A program made the translations under genes and the position numbers. Positions 34,958 through 44,439 of a stretch of 64,000 nucleotides of DNA are shown in pieces (the first letter of the stretch is position 1; the number at the start of each line of letters is the position of its first letter). The notes below the pieces were generated by a model. The model saw nothing but the letters and a program-made list of their open reading frames with translations, was not told the DNA's origin and searched no databases. The stretch is from Microbacteriaceae bacterium PS02070 (lineage in GTDB: Bacteria; Actinomycetota; Actinomycetes; Actinomycetales; Microbacteriaceae): positions 682,001 to 746,000 of the forward strand of contig JASCPE010000001.1 of NCBI GenBank assembly GCA_029959865.1, written 5' to 3'.

Positions 34958-37362
34958 ACGGGCTCGGGCACCGGTTCTCGAGTCGGCGTCTCCGCGGCTG
35001 CCTGCGTGCGCGCCTGCGACGGGGTGATCGTCGTCTGGATGCTCTTCATGAGCGGCTGGTCGCTCTCCTTGCTGTAGTCGTTCCAGCCGATCAGAACGTT
35101 GAGCTCCGGCATGTATCCGGCCGCTGTGCCGCGGGGTGTGTCGTAGGCGATCGCGCGGTACTCGCGCACCGAGCGCTGCACCCCGTCGACGAGGGACGTG
35201 GAGACGATGTCGACGCGGCCGCCGTCCTCGATGCCGCGCTCGCGCATGTCGTCCGCATTCATGAACACCAGCTCGCGCAGGTTCTTCACGCCGCGGTAGC
35301 GGTCGTCGTTGGCGTAGATCGTCGTGTTCCACTGGTCGTGCGAGCGCATCGTCTGCAGCACGATCGTGTCCGCCGCGTCGGGGATGACGTTGGGCAGCGG
35401 CGCGGGGGAGAAGTTCGCCTTGCCGGTGGCGGTCTCGAAGATGCGCTCGCGCGCTGCCTGCGGGATCCGGAACCCGAACTTGTTCTTGAGCTGCTCGTTG
35501 AACCCTTGGAAGCCGGGTAGTGCGGAGGCCATCACGTCGCGGATGCGGTCGTAGTCGCCGACCAGCCACTCCCACGGAGTGTTCGAGTTCGGCAGGAGCT
35601 TCTGGGCGATGCCCGCGACGATCGCCGGCTCGCTGCGCAGGTGCTCGGAGGCGGGCCTCATCCGGCCGATCGACAGGCGCACGTGGCTCATCGCGTCTTC
35701 CACGGTCACACCCTGCAGGCCCTCCGCCTGGTGGTCGCGCTCGGTGCGGCCGAGGCAGGGAAGGATGAGCGCCTTCTTCCCGTGCACGAGGTGGCTGCGG
35801 TTGAGCTTGGTCGCCACGTGCACCGTGAGGTTGCACCGCCCGAGCGCCTGCGCCGTGTAGGTCGTGTCGGGAGTCGCCGTGACGAAGTTGCCGCCCATGC
35901 CGAAGAAGACCTTCACGTCACCGCGATGCATCGCCTCGATCGAGTGGACGACATCCAGCCCCGGCTCGCGAGGCGGGTCGAACTTGCACACCGTGGCGAG
36001 GCGGTCCAGCCACGCGTCGGTCGGGTGATGATCGATGCCGCACGTGCGATTTCCCTGCACGTTGCTGTGTCCGCGGATCGGCGACGGACCCGCGCCGAGG
36101 CGCCCGATGTTGCCTTTGAGGAGCAACAGATTGACGAACTCGCGCACGCACGTGACCGCGGACTCGTGCTGACTGATGCCGAGACACCAGCTGATCACGG
36201 TCGACTTCGCGTCGAGGTAGATCTGCGCCGCCGCGCGGATCTCCTTCTCGGTGAGACCGGACTGCGCGACCAGCTCATCCCAGGAGGTCCCCTCCACCAG
36301 CGCGCGATACTCCTCGAAGCCCTCGGAGTACAGGGTGATGAAGTCGTGGTCGAGCACGGTGGGGTCGGTGTCGGCGGCCTCCAGAACCGCTTTGGCCATC
36401 CCGCGGACGAGCGCGAAGTCGCCGCCGAGGCGAACCTGCAGGTTCAGCGACGAGGTCGGTGTCGCTTTGAACATCGCCATGTCGACGAAATCGTGCGGCA
36501 CGATCGTGCGCGTCATCCCCGCCTCGATGAGCGGGTTCACGTGCACGATCTTCGTGCCCTTCTTGTATGCCTCCTGGAGAGCCGTCAGCATCCGCGGCGC
36601 GTTGGAGGCGGCGTTGGAGCCGAGGATGAAAATCGCCTCGGCCTCGTTCCAATCGCGCAGATCGCACGTGCCCTTGCCGGTGCCGATCGACCATTTCAGG
36701 GCTCGTCCCGAGGCTTCGTGACACATGTTCGAGCAGTCCGGGAGGTTGTTCGTGCCGAACTCGCGCACCATCCACTGGTAGAGGAAGGTGCCCTCATTGC
36801 TCAGTCGCCCCGATGTGTAGAAGGTCGCCTCGTGAGGGCTGTCGAGTGCGTTCAACTCGTCGGCGACCAGCTGGAACGCGTCATCCCACGAGATCGGCAG
36901 GTACCTGTCAGTCGCCTCGTCGTAGACGACGGGTTCGGTGAGGCGGCCCTGGTCCTCCAGCGCGAAGTCGGTCCACTGGCTCAGCTCCGTCACCGTGTGC
37001 TCGGCGAAGAATTCCGGCGTCGTGCGCTTGCGCGTCATCTCCCACGTGACGTGCTTGACGCCGTTCTCGCAGAAATCGAGCATGAGCGGCTGGACGGCGT
37101 CCGGCCACGCGCACCCGGGACAGTCGAAGCCGCTGATGCCGTGGTTCATCCGCAGCAGGGCGACCGGCCCCTTCACGGGCTCGCGCTCCTTGACGAGGAT
37201 CTGACCGACAGATTTGGCCGCGCCCCACCCCGCGGCGGGGTGGTGGTACGGCTTCTGCGACCACGGCTCGTCGGTGATCGGCCCGTAGCCTCCCTGGCGA
37301 GGAACGTCCGGCATGAGGCCCAGCTCGCTCGGGTTCGGGGTGTTCTCAGATCCGCTCGCCAT
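34954..37362 (-). CDS. FdhF/YdeP-type molybdopterin oxidoreductase
   Basis: 802 residues. Molybdo-bis-(molybdopterin) guanine dinucleotide enzyme of the FdhF/YdeP group: early Cys81 and Cys84 (FDCPGCAWP), the molybdenum ligand candidate Cys214 in SNMCHEASGRALKW, MGD-binding NPLIEAGMTRT, and the C-terminal cap with FMNADDMRERGI. It lacks a twin-arginine signal, so it acts in the cytoplasm. YdeP-type proteins have unclear substrates (formate-dehydrogenase-like; acid resistance in E. coli). ATG at 37362 overlaps the 3' end of fdhD by 17 bp on the same strand, which ties the two functionally. No electron-transfer subunits are near. Confidence 0.85.
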   Translation of the reverse strand: MASGSENTPNPSELGLMPDVPRQGGYGPITDEPWSQKPYHHPAAGWGAAKSVGQILVKEREPVKGPVALLRMNHGISGFDCPGCAWPDAVQPLMLDFCENGVKHVTWEMTRKRTTPEFFAEHTVTELSQWTDFALEDQGRLTEPVVYDEATDRYLPISWDDAFQLVADELNALDSPHEATFYTSGRLSNEGTFLYQWMVREFGTNNLPDCSNMCHEASGRALKWSIGTGKGTCDLRDWNEAEAIFILGSNAASNAPRMLTALQEAYKKGTKIVHVNPLIEAGMTRTIVPHDFVDMAMFKATPTSSLNLQVRLGGDFALVRGMAKAVLEAADTDPTVLDHDFITLYSEGFEEYRALVEGTSWDELVAQSGLTEKEIRAAAQIYLDAKSTVISWCLGISQHESAVTCVREFVNLLLLKGNIGRLGAGPSPIRGHSNVQGNRTCGIDHHPTDAWLDRLATVCKFDPPREPGLDVVHSIEAMHRGDVKVFFGMGGNFVTATPDTTYTAQALGRCNLTVHVATKLNRSHLVHGKKALILPCLGRTERDHQAEGLQGVTVEDAMSHVRLSIGRMRPASEHLRSEPAIVAGIAQKLLPNSNTPWEWLVGDYDRIRDVMASALPGFQGFNEQLKNKFGFRIPQAARERIFETATGKANFSPAPLPNVIPDAADTIVLQTMRSHDQWNTTIYANDDRYRGVKNLRELVFMNADDMRERGIEDGGRVDIVSTSLVDGVQRSVREYRAIAYDTPRGTAAGYMPELNVLIGWNDYSKESDQPLMKSIQTTITPSQARTQAAAETPTREPVPEPV

Positions 37363-38242
37363 GGACGACTCCTTCTCGTTCCGTGCTCTCCACTGTCTCA
37401 CCGGCCGCCTGATCGATCCAGACCCGCTGAGGGTGGGAGTAGATGTTCATAGAGGTGCCCCGGAGGAAGCCGACGAGGGTGAGACCCGCACGATCGGCCA
37501 GCTCGACGGCGAGGGACGACGGCGCGGAGACGGCGGTGAGCATCGGCACTCCCGCCATCGTCGCCTTCTGCACGAGTTCGAAACTCGCTCGCCCCGATAC
37601 CTGCAGAATGAGCCCGCGCAGCGGAAGACGACCGTTCAGCAGGGCCCAGCCGACGACTTTATCGACGGCGTTGTGGCGCCCGACGTCCTCTCGCAGGACG
37701 AGGAGATCGCCCTCGGAGGTGAAGAGACCGGCCGCGTGCAGTCCGCCGGTCTTGTCGAACGCGGCCTGCTCGGCGCGCAGTCTGTCGGGGAGGGACGTGA
37801 TTATCGTGGCGCTGATGCGAAGCTCGTCGTCGTGGACGTCGTACTGCGAGACGGTTTCGACGGCGTCGATGCTCGCCTTGCCGCAGACGCCGCAGCTGCT
37901 GGTCGTGTAGAACCGGCGTGCCGCATCCGAGTCCGGCAGGTGCGCCGACGCGCTCAGGCTGACGTCGAGAACGTTGTACGTGTTCTCCTGTCCGCCCGTG
38001 GCGGGCCCGCCGCAGTGAACGGCGGAGCGGAATCCGCTCTCGTCGTGAATGATGCCTTCGGAGACGAGGAAGCCGGCGGCGAGTTCGACATCGTGGCCGG
38101 GCGTGCGCATCGTGACCGCCAGCGGCGCTCCGTTGACGCGGATCTCCAGGGGCTCTTCCACGGCAAGCGTGTCGACTCGGCGACGGGGCTCCTCGCCGAG
38201 GACGACCCTCTGCACCGGTCGTCGCGTCGTGATCCGACCCAT
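37346..38242 (-). CDS. fdhD: FdhD sulfurtransferase for molybdo-enzyme activation
   Basis: 298 residues. FdhD takes sulfur from a cysteine desulfurase and delivers it to the molybdenum cofactor of formate-dehydrogenase-type enzymes. The active-site loop SSCGVCGKASI carries the two Cys (about 124-127), and EDVGRHNAVDKVVGWA is the other family signature. Its 3' end overlaps fdhF, so sulfuration and enzyme are co-translated. ATG at 38242 with the ModC gene 35 bp upstream on the same strand. Confidence 0.9.
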   Translation of the reverse strand: MGRITTRRPVQRVVLGEEPRRRVDTLAVEEPLEIRVNGAPLAVTMRTPGHDVELAAGFLVSEGIIHDESGFRSAVHCGGPATGGQENTYNVLDVSLSASAHLPDSDAARRFYTTSSCGVCGKASIDAVETVSQYDVHDDELRISATIITSLPDRLRAEQAAFDKTGGLHAAGLFTSEGDLLVLREDVGRHNAVDKVVGWALLNGRLPLRGLILQVSGRASFELVQKATMAGVPMLTAVSAPSSLAVELADRAGLTLVGFLRGTSMNIYSHPQRVWIDQAAGETVESTEREGVVHGERI

Positions 38243-38277
38243 GTCCGCAAGGGTACTCCCGCTCTTCGCGGGATGGC

Positions 38278-39345
38278 TCAGCGACCCTGTCGGGTGGCGA
38301 CTGCCCCACCTCTGGTGCTCGCAGACAGTGCCTCGGGCTGGACCCAGACGACGTCGCCGACCTCGGAGCGCGGGCCGTCGGCACTGGCCTGTGCGATGAG
38401 GCCCGTGGAGTGATGCACGTCGATGACTCCCCCACGAAGGGTCAACGCCACGACCGTGCCGGGAAGCGCGCCCGGGGTGTGCGGTGTCGCGAGCTGGACA
38501 GCATCGGCGGGGGCACTCGCGAAGACGGCGGCGGCGTGTGCCAGGGGTTCGTCGCTGTCCGCGGGCACCTGAATGCCGTCAACCACGACGGCCCGCGCGT
38601 GCGCGTCCCACGTCCCGAGGACCCCGCCGAGGCCCGCGAGAGCGGCGGTGAAGGGTGTCGTCGGATGCTGGGCGATCAGGCCCGGCGCGCGGTCGGCCAC
38701 GATCGCGCCGCGCTCGATCACGAGGCACCGATCGGCCCACTGCCAGGCGTCCGCGAGGTCGTGCGTCACGAGAATCGCCGTCGTGCCGGTGCGTTCCATC
38801 TCGTGCACGAGGAGTGACCGGACGCCGGCCACGACCTCGGCGTCCAGAGCCGCGAACGGCTCATCGAGGAGGAGCAATTCGGGGTCGGCGGCGAAGGCGC
38901 GAGCAATCGCGACGCGCTGCTGCTGGCCGCCGGAGACGGCGTGCGGACGCGCGCGGGCACGCTCAGCGAGATCAAACCGTTCCAACCAGGCAGTGGCCGT
39001 CTCGCGCGCTGTGTGCCGGGAAACCCCCCGCACGCGCGGTCCGAAGGCGATGTTGTCCGCCAGGCTCAGGTGGGGAAACAGTCGGGGCTTCTGATCCAGG
39101 AGCGTCACTCGGCGCTCGTCCGGACGAAGATGCACGTGCGCGTCGTCGAGAACCCGATCACCGAGTGCGACCCTGCCGTGCTCGGGTGCGACGATGCCCG
39201 CGAGGGTCGCAAGCAGCGTGGACTTGCCCGCACCGTTGGGGCCGACGATCGCGAGTCGTTCTCCCGCACCCAGGCGGAATCGCGCGCGGAGCGTGAACGC
39301 GGCGCGCGTCGTCGTGACGTCGACCTCCAGCGGGATGGACCTCAT
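38278..39345 (-). CDS. modC: ModC molybdate ABC transporter ATPase
   Basis: 355 residues. Walker A VGPNGAGKSTLL, signature SGGQQQRVAIARAF and Walker B LLLLDEPFAALD are standard. After about residue 240 a TOBE-type domain (TLRGGVIDVHHSTGLIAQ) is present, as in ModC. It overlaps modB by four bases. Order on the minus strand is HTH-Mop, modA, modB, modC, fdhD, fdhF, a reading that places uptake ahead of use. Confidence 0.88.
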   Translation of the reverse strand: MRSIPLEVDVTTTRAAFTLRARFRLGAGERLAIVGPNGAGKSTLLATLAGIVAPEHGRVALGDRVLDDAHVHLRPDERRVTLLDQKPRLFPHLSLADNIAFGPRVRGVSRHTARETATAWLERFDLAERARARPHAVSGGQQQRVAIARAFAADPELLLLDEPFAALDAEVVAGVRSLLVHEMERTGTTAILVTHDLADAWQWADRCLVIERGAIVADRAPGLIAQHPTTPFTAALAGLGGVLGTWDAHARAVVVDGIQVPADSDEPLAHAAAVFASAPADAVQLATPHTPGALPGTVVALTLRGGVIDVHHSTGLIAQASADGPRSEVGDVVWVQPEALSASTRGGAVATRQGR

Positions 39346-40130
39346 CGCACCGCATCCTCACGCCAGGAACGCAGGCCGACCACGATGACCGCCGCGCTGA
39401 CCAGCAGGAGGAGCGAGAGCGCGACGGCCGAGTCTTGCGTCACGCCGACGCCGTTGAACGCGGTGTAGATCGCCAGCGGCATCGTCCGCGTGACGCCGGG
39501 GGAGTTCCCGGCGAACAGCGCCGTCGCACCGAACTCGCCCATCGCGCGGGCGAAGGAGAGGGCGCATCCCGCGATCAGCGCGGGGGTGATCAGCGGCAGG
39601 GTCACACGGGTGAGCACCTGGGCGGGGCGCGCGCCGAGGCTGGCTGCCACCTGTTCGTGGGACGTGCCCGAGGTGCGCAGGGCGCCCTCCAGAGTGATCA
39701 CGAGGAAGGGCAGCGCCACGAAGGTCTGCGCGACGATGACCGCAGCGGTCGTGTACGGGAGGCTGAACCCGGTCCACTCGAACAGCGGCGCGCCAACAAG
39801 TCCCGAACGACCCAGCAGAGCGAGGAGCGCGAGCCCGGCGACCATCGGGGGCAGCACGAGCGGAACGAGCACGAGCGTGCGCAGGGCCGCTGCAGTGCGG
39901 GGCGAGGCGCGCGCGATGACGACCGCCAACGGAAGACCCACGACGAGGCAGATCACCGTTGCCGCAGCGGCCGTCACGACGGACAGTCCGAGCGCCGACA
40001 GGGACGCGGGAGAGGACAGATCGTCCCACAGCGTCGCCCAGTTCACGCGCCAGGCGAGCCCGACGAGGGGCAGGATCAGGAGCGCGACGCCGACGAAGGC
40101 GAGCGCGCGGACCCCACGGGGAATCGTCAC
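39342..40130 (-). CDS. modB: ModB molybdate ABC permease
   Basis: 262 residues, about six membrane helices. The EAA loop is in ASLGARPAQVLTRVTLPLI (about 170-190), and SFARAMGEFGATALFAGN is the conserved ModB/CysT stretch. GTG at 40130 overlaps the modA stop (GTGA); its stop overlaps modC. A longer reading upstream in this frame is antisense-like and was rejected. Confidence 0.88.
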   Translation of the reverse strand: MTIPRGVRALAFVGVALLILPLVGLAWRVNWATLWDDLSSPASLSALGLSVVTAAAATVICLVVGLPLAVVIARASPRTAAALRTLVLVPLVLPPMVAGLALLALLGRSGLVGAPLFEWTGFSLPYTTAAVIVAQTFVALPFLVITLEGALRTSGTSHEQVAASLGARPAQVLTRVTLPLITPALIAGCALSFARAMGEFGATALFAGNSPGVTRTMPLAIYTAFNGVGVTQDSAVALSLLLLVSAAVIVVGLRSWREDAVR

Positions 40131-40909
40131 GGCGACTCGAAGCCGTACCCGGCGAGGATCGTCTGTCCCTCGTCGGAGAGGACGAACGCGGTGAACGCTT
40201 CGGCGGCAGGCGGGGAGGCTGCGCCCGTCGTGACGGCGATCGGATAGCGGTTGATCGCGACGTCGGCATTGCTCGGTGTGATCCCCTCCACCTCGCCGGC
40301 GGCAGCCGCCACGTCGGTCGCGTACACGAGCCCCGCATCTGCTTCGCCGGAGGCGACGCGCTGAAGGACCGACGTCACGTTCGTCTCTTCGCTTGCCGGC
40401 ATGATGTCGACGCTCGCGTCTTCCAGCAGCGTCTGCGAGGCGGAGCCGCAGGGAACTTCGGGGGCGCACAGCACGACGGACAGGTCGGGTGAGGCGAGAT
40501 CTGCGAGGTCATCGATGCCCTCGGGGTTGCCGGGCGCGACGGCGATCTCGATCGTGTTGGTCGCGAAGATCTCGGTCTCACCGATCAGCTCGGCATCCGA
40601 CAAGGGGGCGATGCTCGGCTCGTTCGCGAACGCGACGACGTCAACGTCGGCGCCGTCCACGATCTGCGTCGCAAGCGCCTGCGATCCGTCGTACACCAGT
40701 GGAGCGACGGGATACTCGGGATGGGCATCCTCGAAGGCGGCCGCAAGATCGTCGAACGCACCCTGGAGCGAAGCGGCACCGAACACGATCAGCGGCTCCG
40801 CTGTTGCCGAAACGGTCGTCGACTCGGGCTCCTCCGCCGGAGACGAGGAGCACGCCCCGAACAGTACGGCGAGGCCAGCGGCGGCAACGACAGCAGTACG
40901 GCGCCTCAT
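40127..40909 (-). CDS. modA: ModA molybdate-binding lipoprotein
   Basis: 260 residues. Lipobox LFGAC in the signal peptide anchors it outside. LIVFGAASLQGAFDDLAAAF, YDGSQALATQIVDGADVDVV and the C-terminal PPAAEAFTAFVLSDEG are the ModA pattern; Ser in GAASL and SQALA should bind the oxyanion. ATG at 40909 shares its bases with the stop of the HTH-Mop gene. Molybdate against tungstate cannot be separated here. Confidence 0.88.
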   Translation of the reverse strand: MRRRTAVVAAAGLAVLFGACSSSPAEEPESTTVSATAEPLIVFGAASLQGAFDDLAAAFEDAHPEYPVAPLVYDGSQALATQIVDGADVDVVAFANEPSIAPLSDAELIGETEIFATNTIEIAVAPGNPEGIDDLADLASPDLSVVLCAPEVPCGSASQTLLEDASVDIMPASEETNVTSVLQRVASGEADAGLVYATDVAAAAGEVEGITPSNADVAINRYPIAVTTGAASPPAAEAFTAFVLSDEGQTILAGYGFESP

Positions 40910-41310
40910 CAGGGCTCCTTGGGTGATTCGACGACGACCATCGTGGCTTTCACGACCGCCGTCGCGAGGGAGCCGACGGTGAGGTCCAAGTCGCGTACGG
41001 CTTCGGTGGACATGAGAGACACCACGCGGAACGGGCCGCACTGGAGCTCCACCTGGGACATCACGGTGTCGCTCACCACGTGGGTCACGATCCCCGTGAA
41101 GCGATTGCGCGCGCTGGAGGCGTAGGGGTTGTCGGCATCCGGCGCCTGTGCGGAGGCACGCAGATGCGCCGCGAGGTTCGCACCGTCGATGACGGCGCGG
41201 CCCGCGTCGTCGCGATGAGCGGTCAGGTGCCCCGCATCGACCCAGCGGCGCACCGTATCGTCGCTCACCCCGAGCAACCGGGCAGCGTCTCGAATCCTGA
41301 ACTCCGTCAC
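40909..41310 (-). CDS. HTH-Mop molybdate-responsive regulator
   Basis: 133 residues. An N-terminal MerR-like excisionase HTH (FRIRDAARLLGVSDDTVRRW, about 4-24) is joined to a TOBE/Mop domain (about 68-130: SARNRFTGIVTHVVSDTVMS, then GSLATAVVKATMVVV) that binds molybdate. The combination fits a molybdate-sensing regulator of the mod genes. It is first in the mod operon and overlaps modA by ATGA. A palindrome (41329-41342) lies 19 bp upstream of its ATG, a probable autoregulatory site. Confidence 0.8.
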   Translation of the reverse strand: MTEFRIRDAARLLGVSDDTVRRWVDAGHLTAHRDDAGRAVIDGANLAAHLRASAQAPDADNPYASSARNRFTGIVTHVVSDTVMSQVELQCGPFRVVSLMSTEAVRDLDLTVGSLATAVVKATMVVVESPKEP

Positions 41311-41328
41311 TTCTGCAGGCTAGCAAAC

Positions 41329-41342
41329 ACAGATGCGTCTGT
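41329..41342. promoter_or_regulatory. Palindrome upstream of the mod operon
   Basis: ACAGA-TGCG-TCTGT, perfect 5-bp arms, in the 209-bp gap between the divergent mod and moe operons. Candidate binding site for the HTH-Mop regulator, controlling both directions. Unlike the E. coli ModE box. Confidence 0.45.
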
Positions 41343-41519
41343 TTACGTCAAAATTAGCCGCAGAGCGGGATTGAGTGGCGGTCATGATCTTCGCCATGAG
41401 TGTGTTCGGCCCCGGTTCTGCCCTGCGAGGTGATGCGCGTCCGAACGGTTTGGACGGCATGTCGCATCAGGCGTGGCGCATCCGGAGCTGGGCTGCGGGC
41501 AAGCGACTACCGTAGGGGC

Positions 41520-42755
41520 ATGTCGTTTCCGCCGCTGGTTTCCGCCTCGGGAGAGCTTCCCGAGGACGAACGCGACCGGACCGCGCGTCAGTGGCGACTG
41601 ACCCCCCTCGGCCTCCCGGGCCAGGCCCGTCTCTTCGCTGCGCGCGTCGTCGTGCTCGGCGCCGGTGGCATCGGTTCGCCCGTCCTGCAGTACCTCGCCG
41701 CTGCCGGCGTGGGCACGATCGGGATCATCGACGACGACACCGTCGATGCGAGCAACCTGCAACGGCAGGTGCTGTTCGGCGTCTCCGATATCGGGCGCTC
41801 GAAAGCCGACGTGGGTCGCGCGCGCATCGGTGAGCTGTCGCCTCGCACGCGGGTCATCACCCACCCCGTGCGGCTCACTGCCGAGAATGCGAGTGACCTC
41901 TTCGCCGGGTACGACCTCGTGATCGACGGCAGTGACAGCTTCACGACCCGATATGCCGTCGCAGATGCCTGCGCAGACCTCGGCCTGCCTCTCGTGTGGG
42001 GTTCCGTTCTGCGATTCGACGGTCAGGTGAGTGTCTTCTGGTCGCGTCCACCGCACGGGCCCGGCATCACCCTCCGCGATGTCTTTCCTGCGCCTCCGCC
42101 CGCGGGCAGCGTGCCGTCGTGCGCGGAAGCGGGGGTGCTCGGGGCGCTCTGCGGCCAGGTCGGCTCGATCCTCGTCGCGCAGGCGGTTGCGCTGATCTGC
42201 GGTATCGGCGAGCCGCTCGTGGGCCGCATGCTCACGGTCGACGCCCTCACCTCCCGCACCCGGGAGATCCCCCTGATGCCCGCCGCGGCAGACGGTGGCA
42301 GCGCGCGTGAGGCCCAGACCCCCGCCGCGGACGTAGCTGAACCGGGGCACCGCGACGACACGGCCGGGCCGCCGCACCCCGAGGACCGGTCCGAACCGCC
42401 GACGCGTTCGGCAGCGCCCGCCCGCACCTCGACGCGCCCGGTGGCCGCGCCCGTGCCACTCGTGCAGCCCGCCGACCTCGGTGCACTCGGCGGTGCCGTG
42501 CTTGTCGACGTGCGTGAGCCGGAGGAGACGCGGGCGGGCACGATCCCTGACGCGCACACTATTCCGCTCGCCGACGTCCTCGCCGATCCCTCGTCGGTGC
42601 CGCTGGGCGAGACGACGGTCGTGTTCTGCCAGCAGGGGCCACGCGCCCGCGCCGCTCTGTCCGCCCTGCGCGCGGCGCATCCGGACGCCGACCTCCGCGT
42701 TCTCGCGGGGGGATACGCCGCGTGGTCCGCCCGCGAAACCGGAGTGCCCGCGTGA
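41520..42755 (+). CDS. moeB: MoeB/ThiF-type adenylyltransferase fused to rhodanese
   Basis: 411 residues. The MoeB domain (about 1-250) activates the C-terminus of MoaD as an adenylate: VVVLGAGGIGSPVLQYLAAAG (nucleotide-binding), IDDDTVDASNLQRQVL, and SCAEAGVLGALCG. The C-terminal rhodanese domain (about 310-410) has VLVDVREPEE and active Cys in VVFCQQGPRARA; it probably supplies the thiocarboxylate sulfur. A disordered Pro/Ala linker joins them. First gene of the moeB-moeA-moaC-mobA-moaD operon. ATG at 41520. Confidence 0.87.
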   Translation: MSFPPLVSASGELPEDERDRTARQWRLTPLGLPGQARLFAARVVVLGAGGIGSPVLQYLAAAGVGTIGIIDDDTVDASNLQRQVLFGVSDIGRSKADVGRARIGELSPRTRVITHPVRLTAENASDLFAGYDLVIDGSDSFTTRYAVADACADLGLPLVWGSVLRFDGQVSVFWSRPPHGPGITLRDVFPAPPPAGSVPSCAEAGVLGALCGQVGSILVAQAVALICGIGEPLVGRMLTVDALTSRTREIPLMPAAADGGSAREAQTPAADVAEPGHRDDTAGPPHPEDRSEPPTRSAAPARTSTRPVAAPVPLVQPADLGALGGAVLVDVREPEETRAGTIPDAHTIPLADVLADPSSVPLGETTVVFCQQGPRARAALSALRAAHPDADLRVLAGGYAAWSARETGVPA

Positions 42756-43957
42756 TCACCCTGGACGAGCACCGCGCCCGGGTTCTCGCGGCGGCGCGCG
42801 CGGCCGCCCCGCCCCCCGAAGAGCGCTCCCTCCAGGACGCGCTGGGGCTCGTCCTGGCTGAGGACGTTCGCACGCGCTGGCCCATTCCGCTCTTCGACAA
42901 CTCCGCGATGGATGGCTATGCCGTGCGTTGTGCCGACGCCACCCCGGGGGCGCGGTTGCGCATCGTCGGCGACGTGCCGGCCGGTTCGGGCGATGACCCG
43001 CCGATCGCAGAAGGGGAGGCGGTGCGCATCATGACGGGGGCCCCGGTCCCCTCCGACGCAGACGCGATCGTGCCGCTGGAGCACACCGACCTCGGCACCG
43101 CCGTCACCGCGATGCCGCCCGATGCCATCACCGTCACGCAGGCACCGCACCCGTCCGCGCACCTTCGCCGCCGCGGCGAGGACGCCGACGCGGGAGCACT
43201 GGCCGTGCCTGCCGGTGCCGTGCTCGGCCCGTGGCAGCTCTCCGCGGTTGCCTCCGCGGGTTGGGACCGCGTTCTCGTGCACCGTGCGGCGCGCGTCGCG
43301 GTGATCTCGACCGGCGATGAGCTCATCGCGCCGTCCGCGGAACCGGCTCGCGGACAGATCCCGGAGTCCAACTCCGTTCTCCTTGCCGCGGCCGTGCGTG
43401 CGGCGGGTGCCGATGTCGTCGCCACCCACGTCGTCTCCGACGATGCCGATGGCCTCGCGGCCGTGCTCGCCGAGACCACCGCCGACGTCGTCATCCTCTC
43501 CGGAGGGGCGAGTGTCGGAGCATTCGACGTCGCAAAGGCGGTCCTGGGTGGGCGCGAGGGCGTGCGCTATGACGCCGTGGCGATGCAGCCCGGCAAACCG
43601 CAGGGTTTCGGCACGATCGGGGACACGTTGGTGTTCAGCCTGCCCGGCAACCCCGTCAGCGTTGCCGTGTCGTTCGAGATGTTCGTTCGGCCGGCCTTGC
43701 GCACCTTCGCCGGGCACAAGGTCATCGACCGCCCGCGCCGTGAGATGACCGCAGCGGTGGACTGGCGATGCCCACCGGCGCGGGTGCAGGTCCTGCCCGT
43801 CGTCCTCGACGGCGACACCGTGCGTCCCGCCTCCGCGGGCGGCAGCGGATCGCACCTCGTATCCTCGTTGGCCGCCGCGGAGGCGCTCGCCGTGATCCCT
43901 GCCGAGGCAGACGCCGTGACGGCAGGCGAGACGGTGTCTGTGATGATGCTGTCATGA
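42752..43957 (+). CDS. moeA: MoeA molybdopterin molybdenumtransferase
   Basis: 401 residues. MoeA inserts molybdate into adenylylated molybdopterin. [14 protein letters not shown] and [19 protein letters not shown] are hallmark stretches, then the MoCF domain with [11 protein letters not shown] and [14 protein letters not shown] and [20 protein letters not shown] at 42752 overlaps the moeB stop; its stop is three bases ahead of and overlaps moaC. Length fits the family. Confidence 0.9.
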   Translation: MITLDEHRARVLAAARAAAPPPEERSLQDALGLVLAEDVRTRWPIPLFDNSAMDGYAVRCADATPGARLRIVGDVPAGSGDDPPIAEGEAVRIMTGAPVPSDADAIVPLEHTDLGTAVTAMPPDAITVTQAPHPSAHLRRRGEDADAGALAVPAGAVLGPWQLSAVASAGWDRVLVHRAARVAVISTGDELIAPSAEPARGQIPESNSVLLAAAVRAAGADVVATHVVSDDADGLAAVLAETTADVVILSGGASVGAFDVAKAVLGGREGVRYDAVAMQPGKPQGFGTIGDTLVFSLPGNPVSVAVSFEMFVRPALRTFAGHKVIDRPRREMTAAVDWRCPPARVQVLPVVLDGDTVRPASAGGSGSHLVSSLAAAEALAVIPAEADAVTAGETVSVMMLS

Positions 43958-44439
43958 GCTCTGCGCAGCCTTTCACCCACCTCGACGACGCCGGACGGGC
44001 GCGGATGGTGGATGTCACCGAGAAGCAGCCCACCGTCCGTTCTGCCACCGCCTCCGGATTCGTCCGATGCGCCCCCGCCGTGCTCGACGCGCTGCGTGAC
44101 GGCAGTGTTCCCAAGGGCGATGTGCTCGCCGTCGCGCGCATCGCCGGCATCCAAGGGGCCAAGCGTACGGCCGAACTCCTTCCGCTGGCCCACGTGATCG
44201 GGGTGCACGGCGCCACTGTCGACTTCGAGGCGCGCGAGGACGGCATCGCGATCACCGCGACGGTCCGGACCGCCGACCGCACGGGCGTCGAGATGGAGGC
44301 GTTCACGGCGGTCAGTGTCGCGGCGCTCACGCTCGTCGACATGGTCAAGGGGCTGGACAAGGGCGTGACGATCGAACAGGTCCGGCTCGAGCGAAAGACC
44401 GGCGGCAAGAGCGGGGACTGGGTGCGCGACGCCTCATGA
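43954..44439 (+). CDS. moaC: MoaC cyclic pyranopterin monophosphate synthase
   Basis: 161 residues. MoaC converts the MoaA product to cyclic pyranopterin monophosphate, step one of cofactor assembly. [36 protein letters not shown] and [20 protein letters not shown] are the conserved blocks, with the catalytic Asp-Met-Lys (DMVKG) in place. ATG at 43954 overlaps moeA; its end overlaps the mobA-type gene by ATGA. Confidence 0.92.
   Translation: MSSAQPFTHLDDAGRARMVDVTEKQPTVRSATASGFVRCAPAVLDALRDGSVPKGDVLAVARIAGIQGAKRTAELLPLAHVIGVHGATVDFEAREDGIAITATVRTADRTGVEMEAFTAVSVAALTLVDMVKGLDKGVTIEQVRLERKTGGKSGDWVRDAS

Noticed and set aside
35641..37452. Plus-strand frame of about 600 codons opposite the FdhF-type gene
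   Set aside because: Arg- and His-rich, no motif, fully antisense to a clear molybdo-enzyme with conserved residues.
39358..40338. Alternative minus frame over modB
   Set aside because: Arg/Pro-rich and out of frame with the conserved membrane protein; modB in the other frame has the EAA loop.
42023..43855. Minus-strand frame of about 600 codons opposite moeB and moeA
   Set aside because: Antisense shadow: low-complexity Arg/Gly/Asp composition and no domain, while the plus strand is a known operon.
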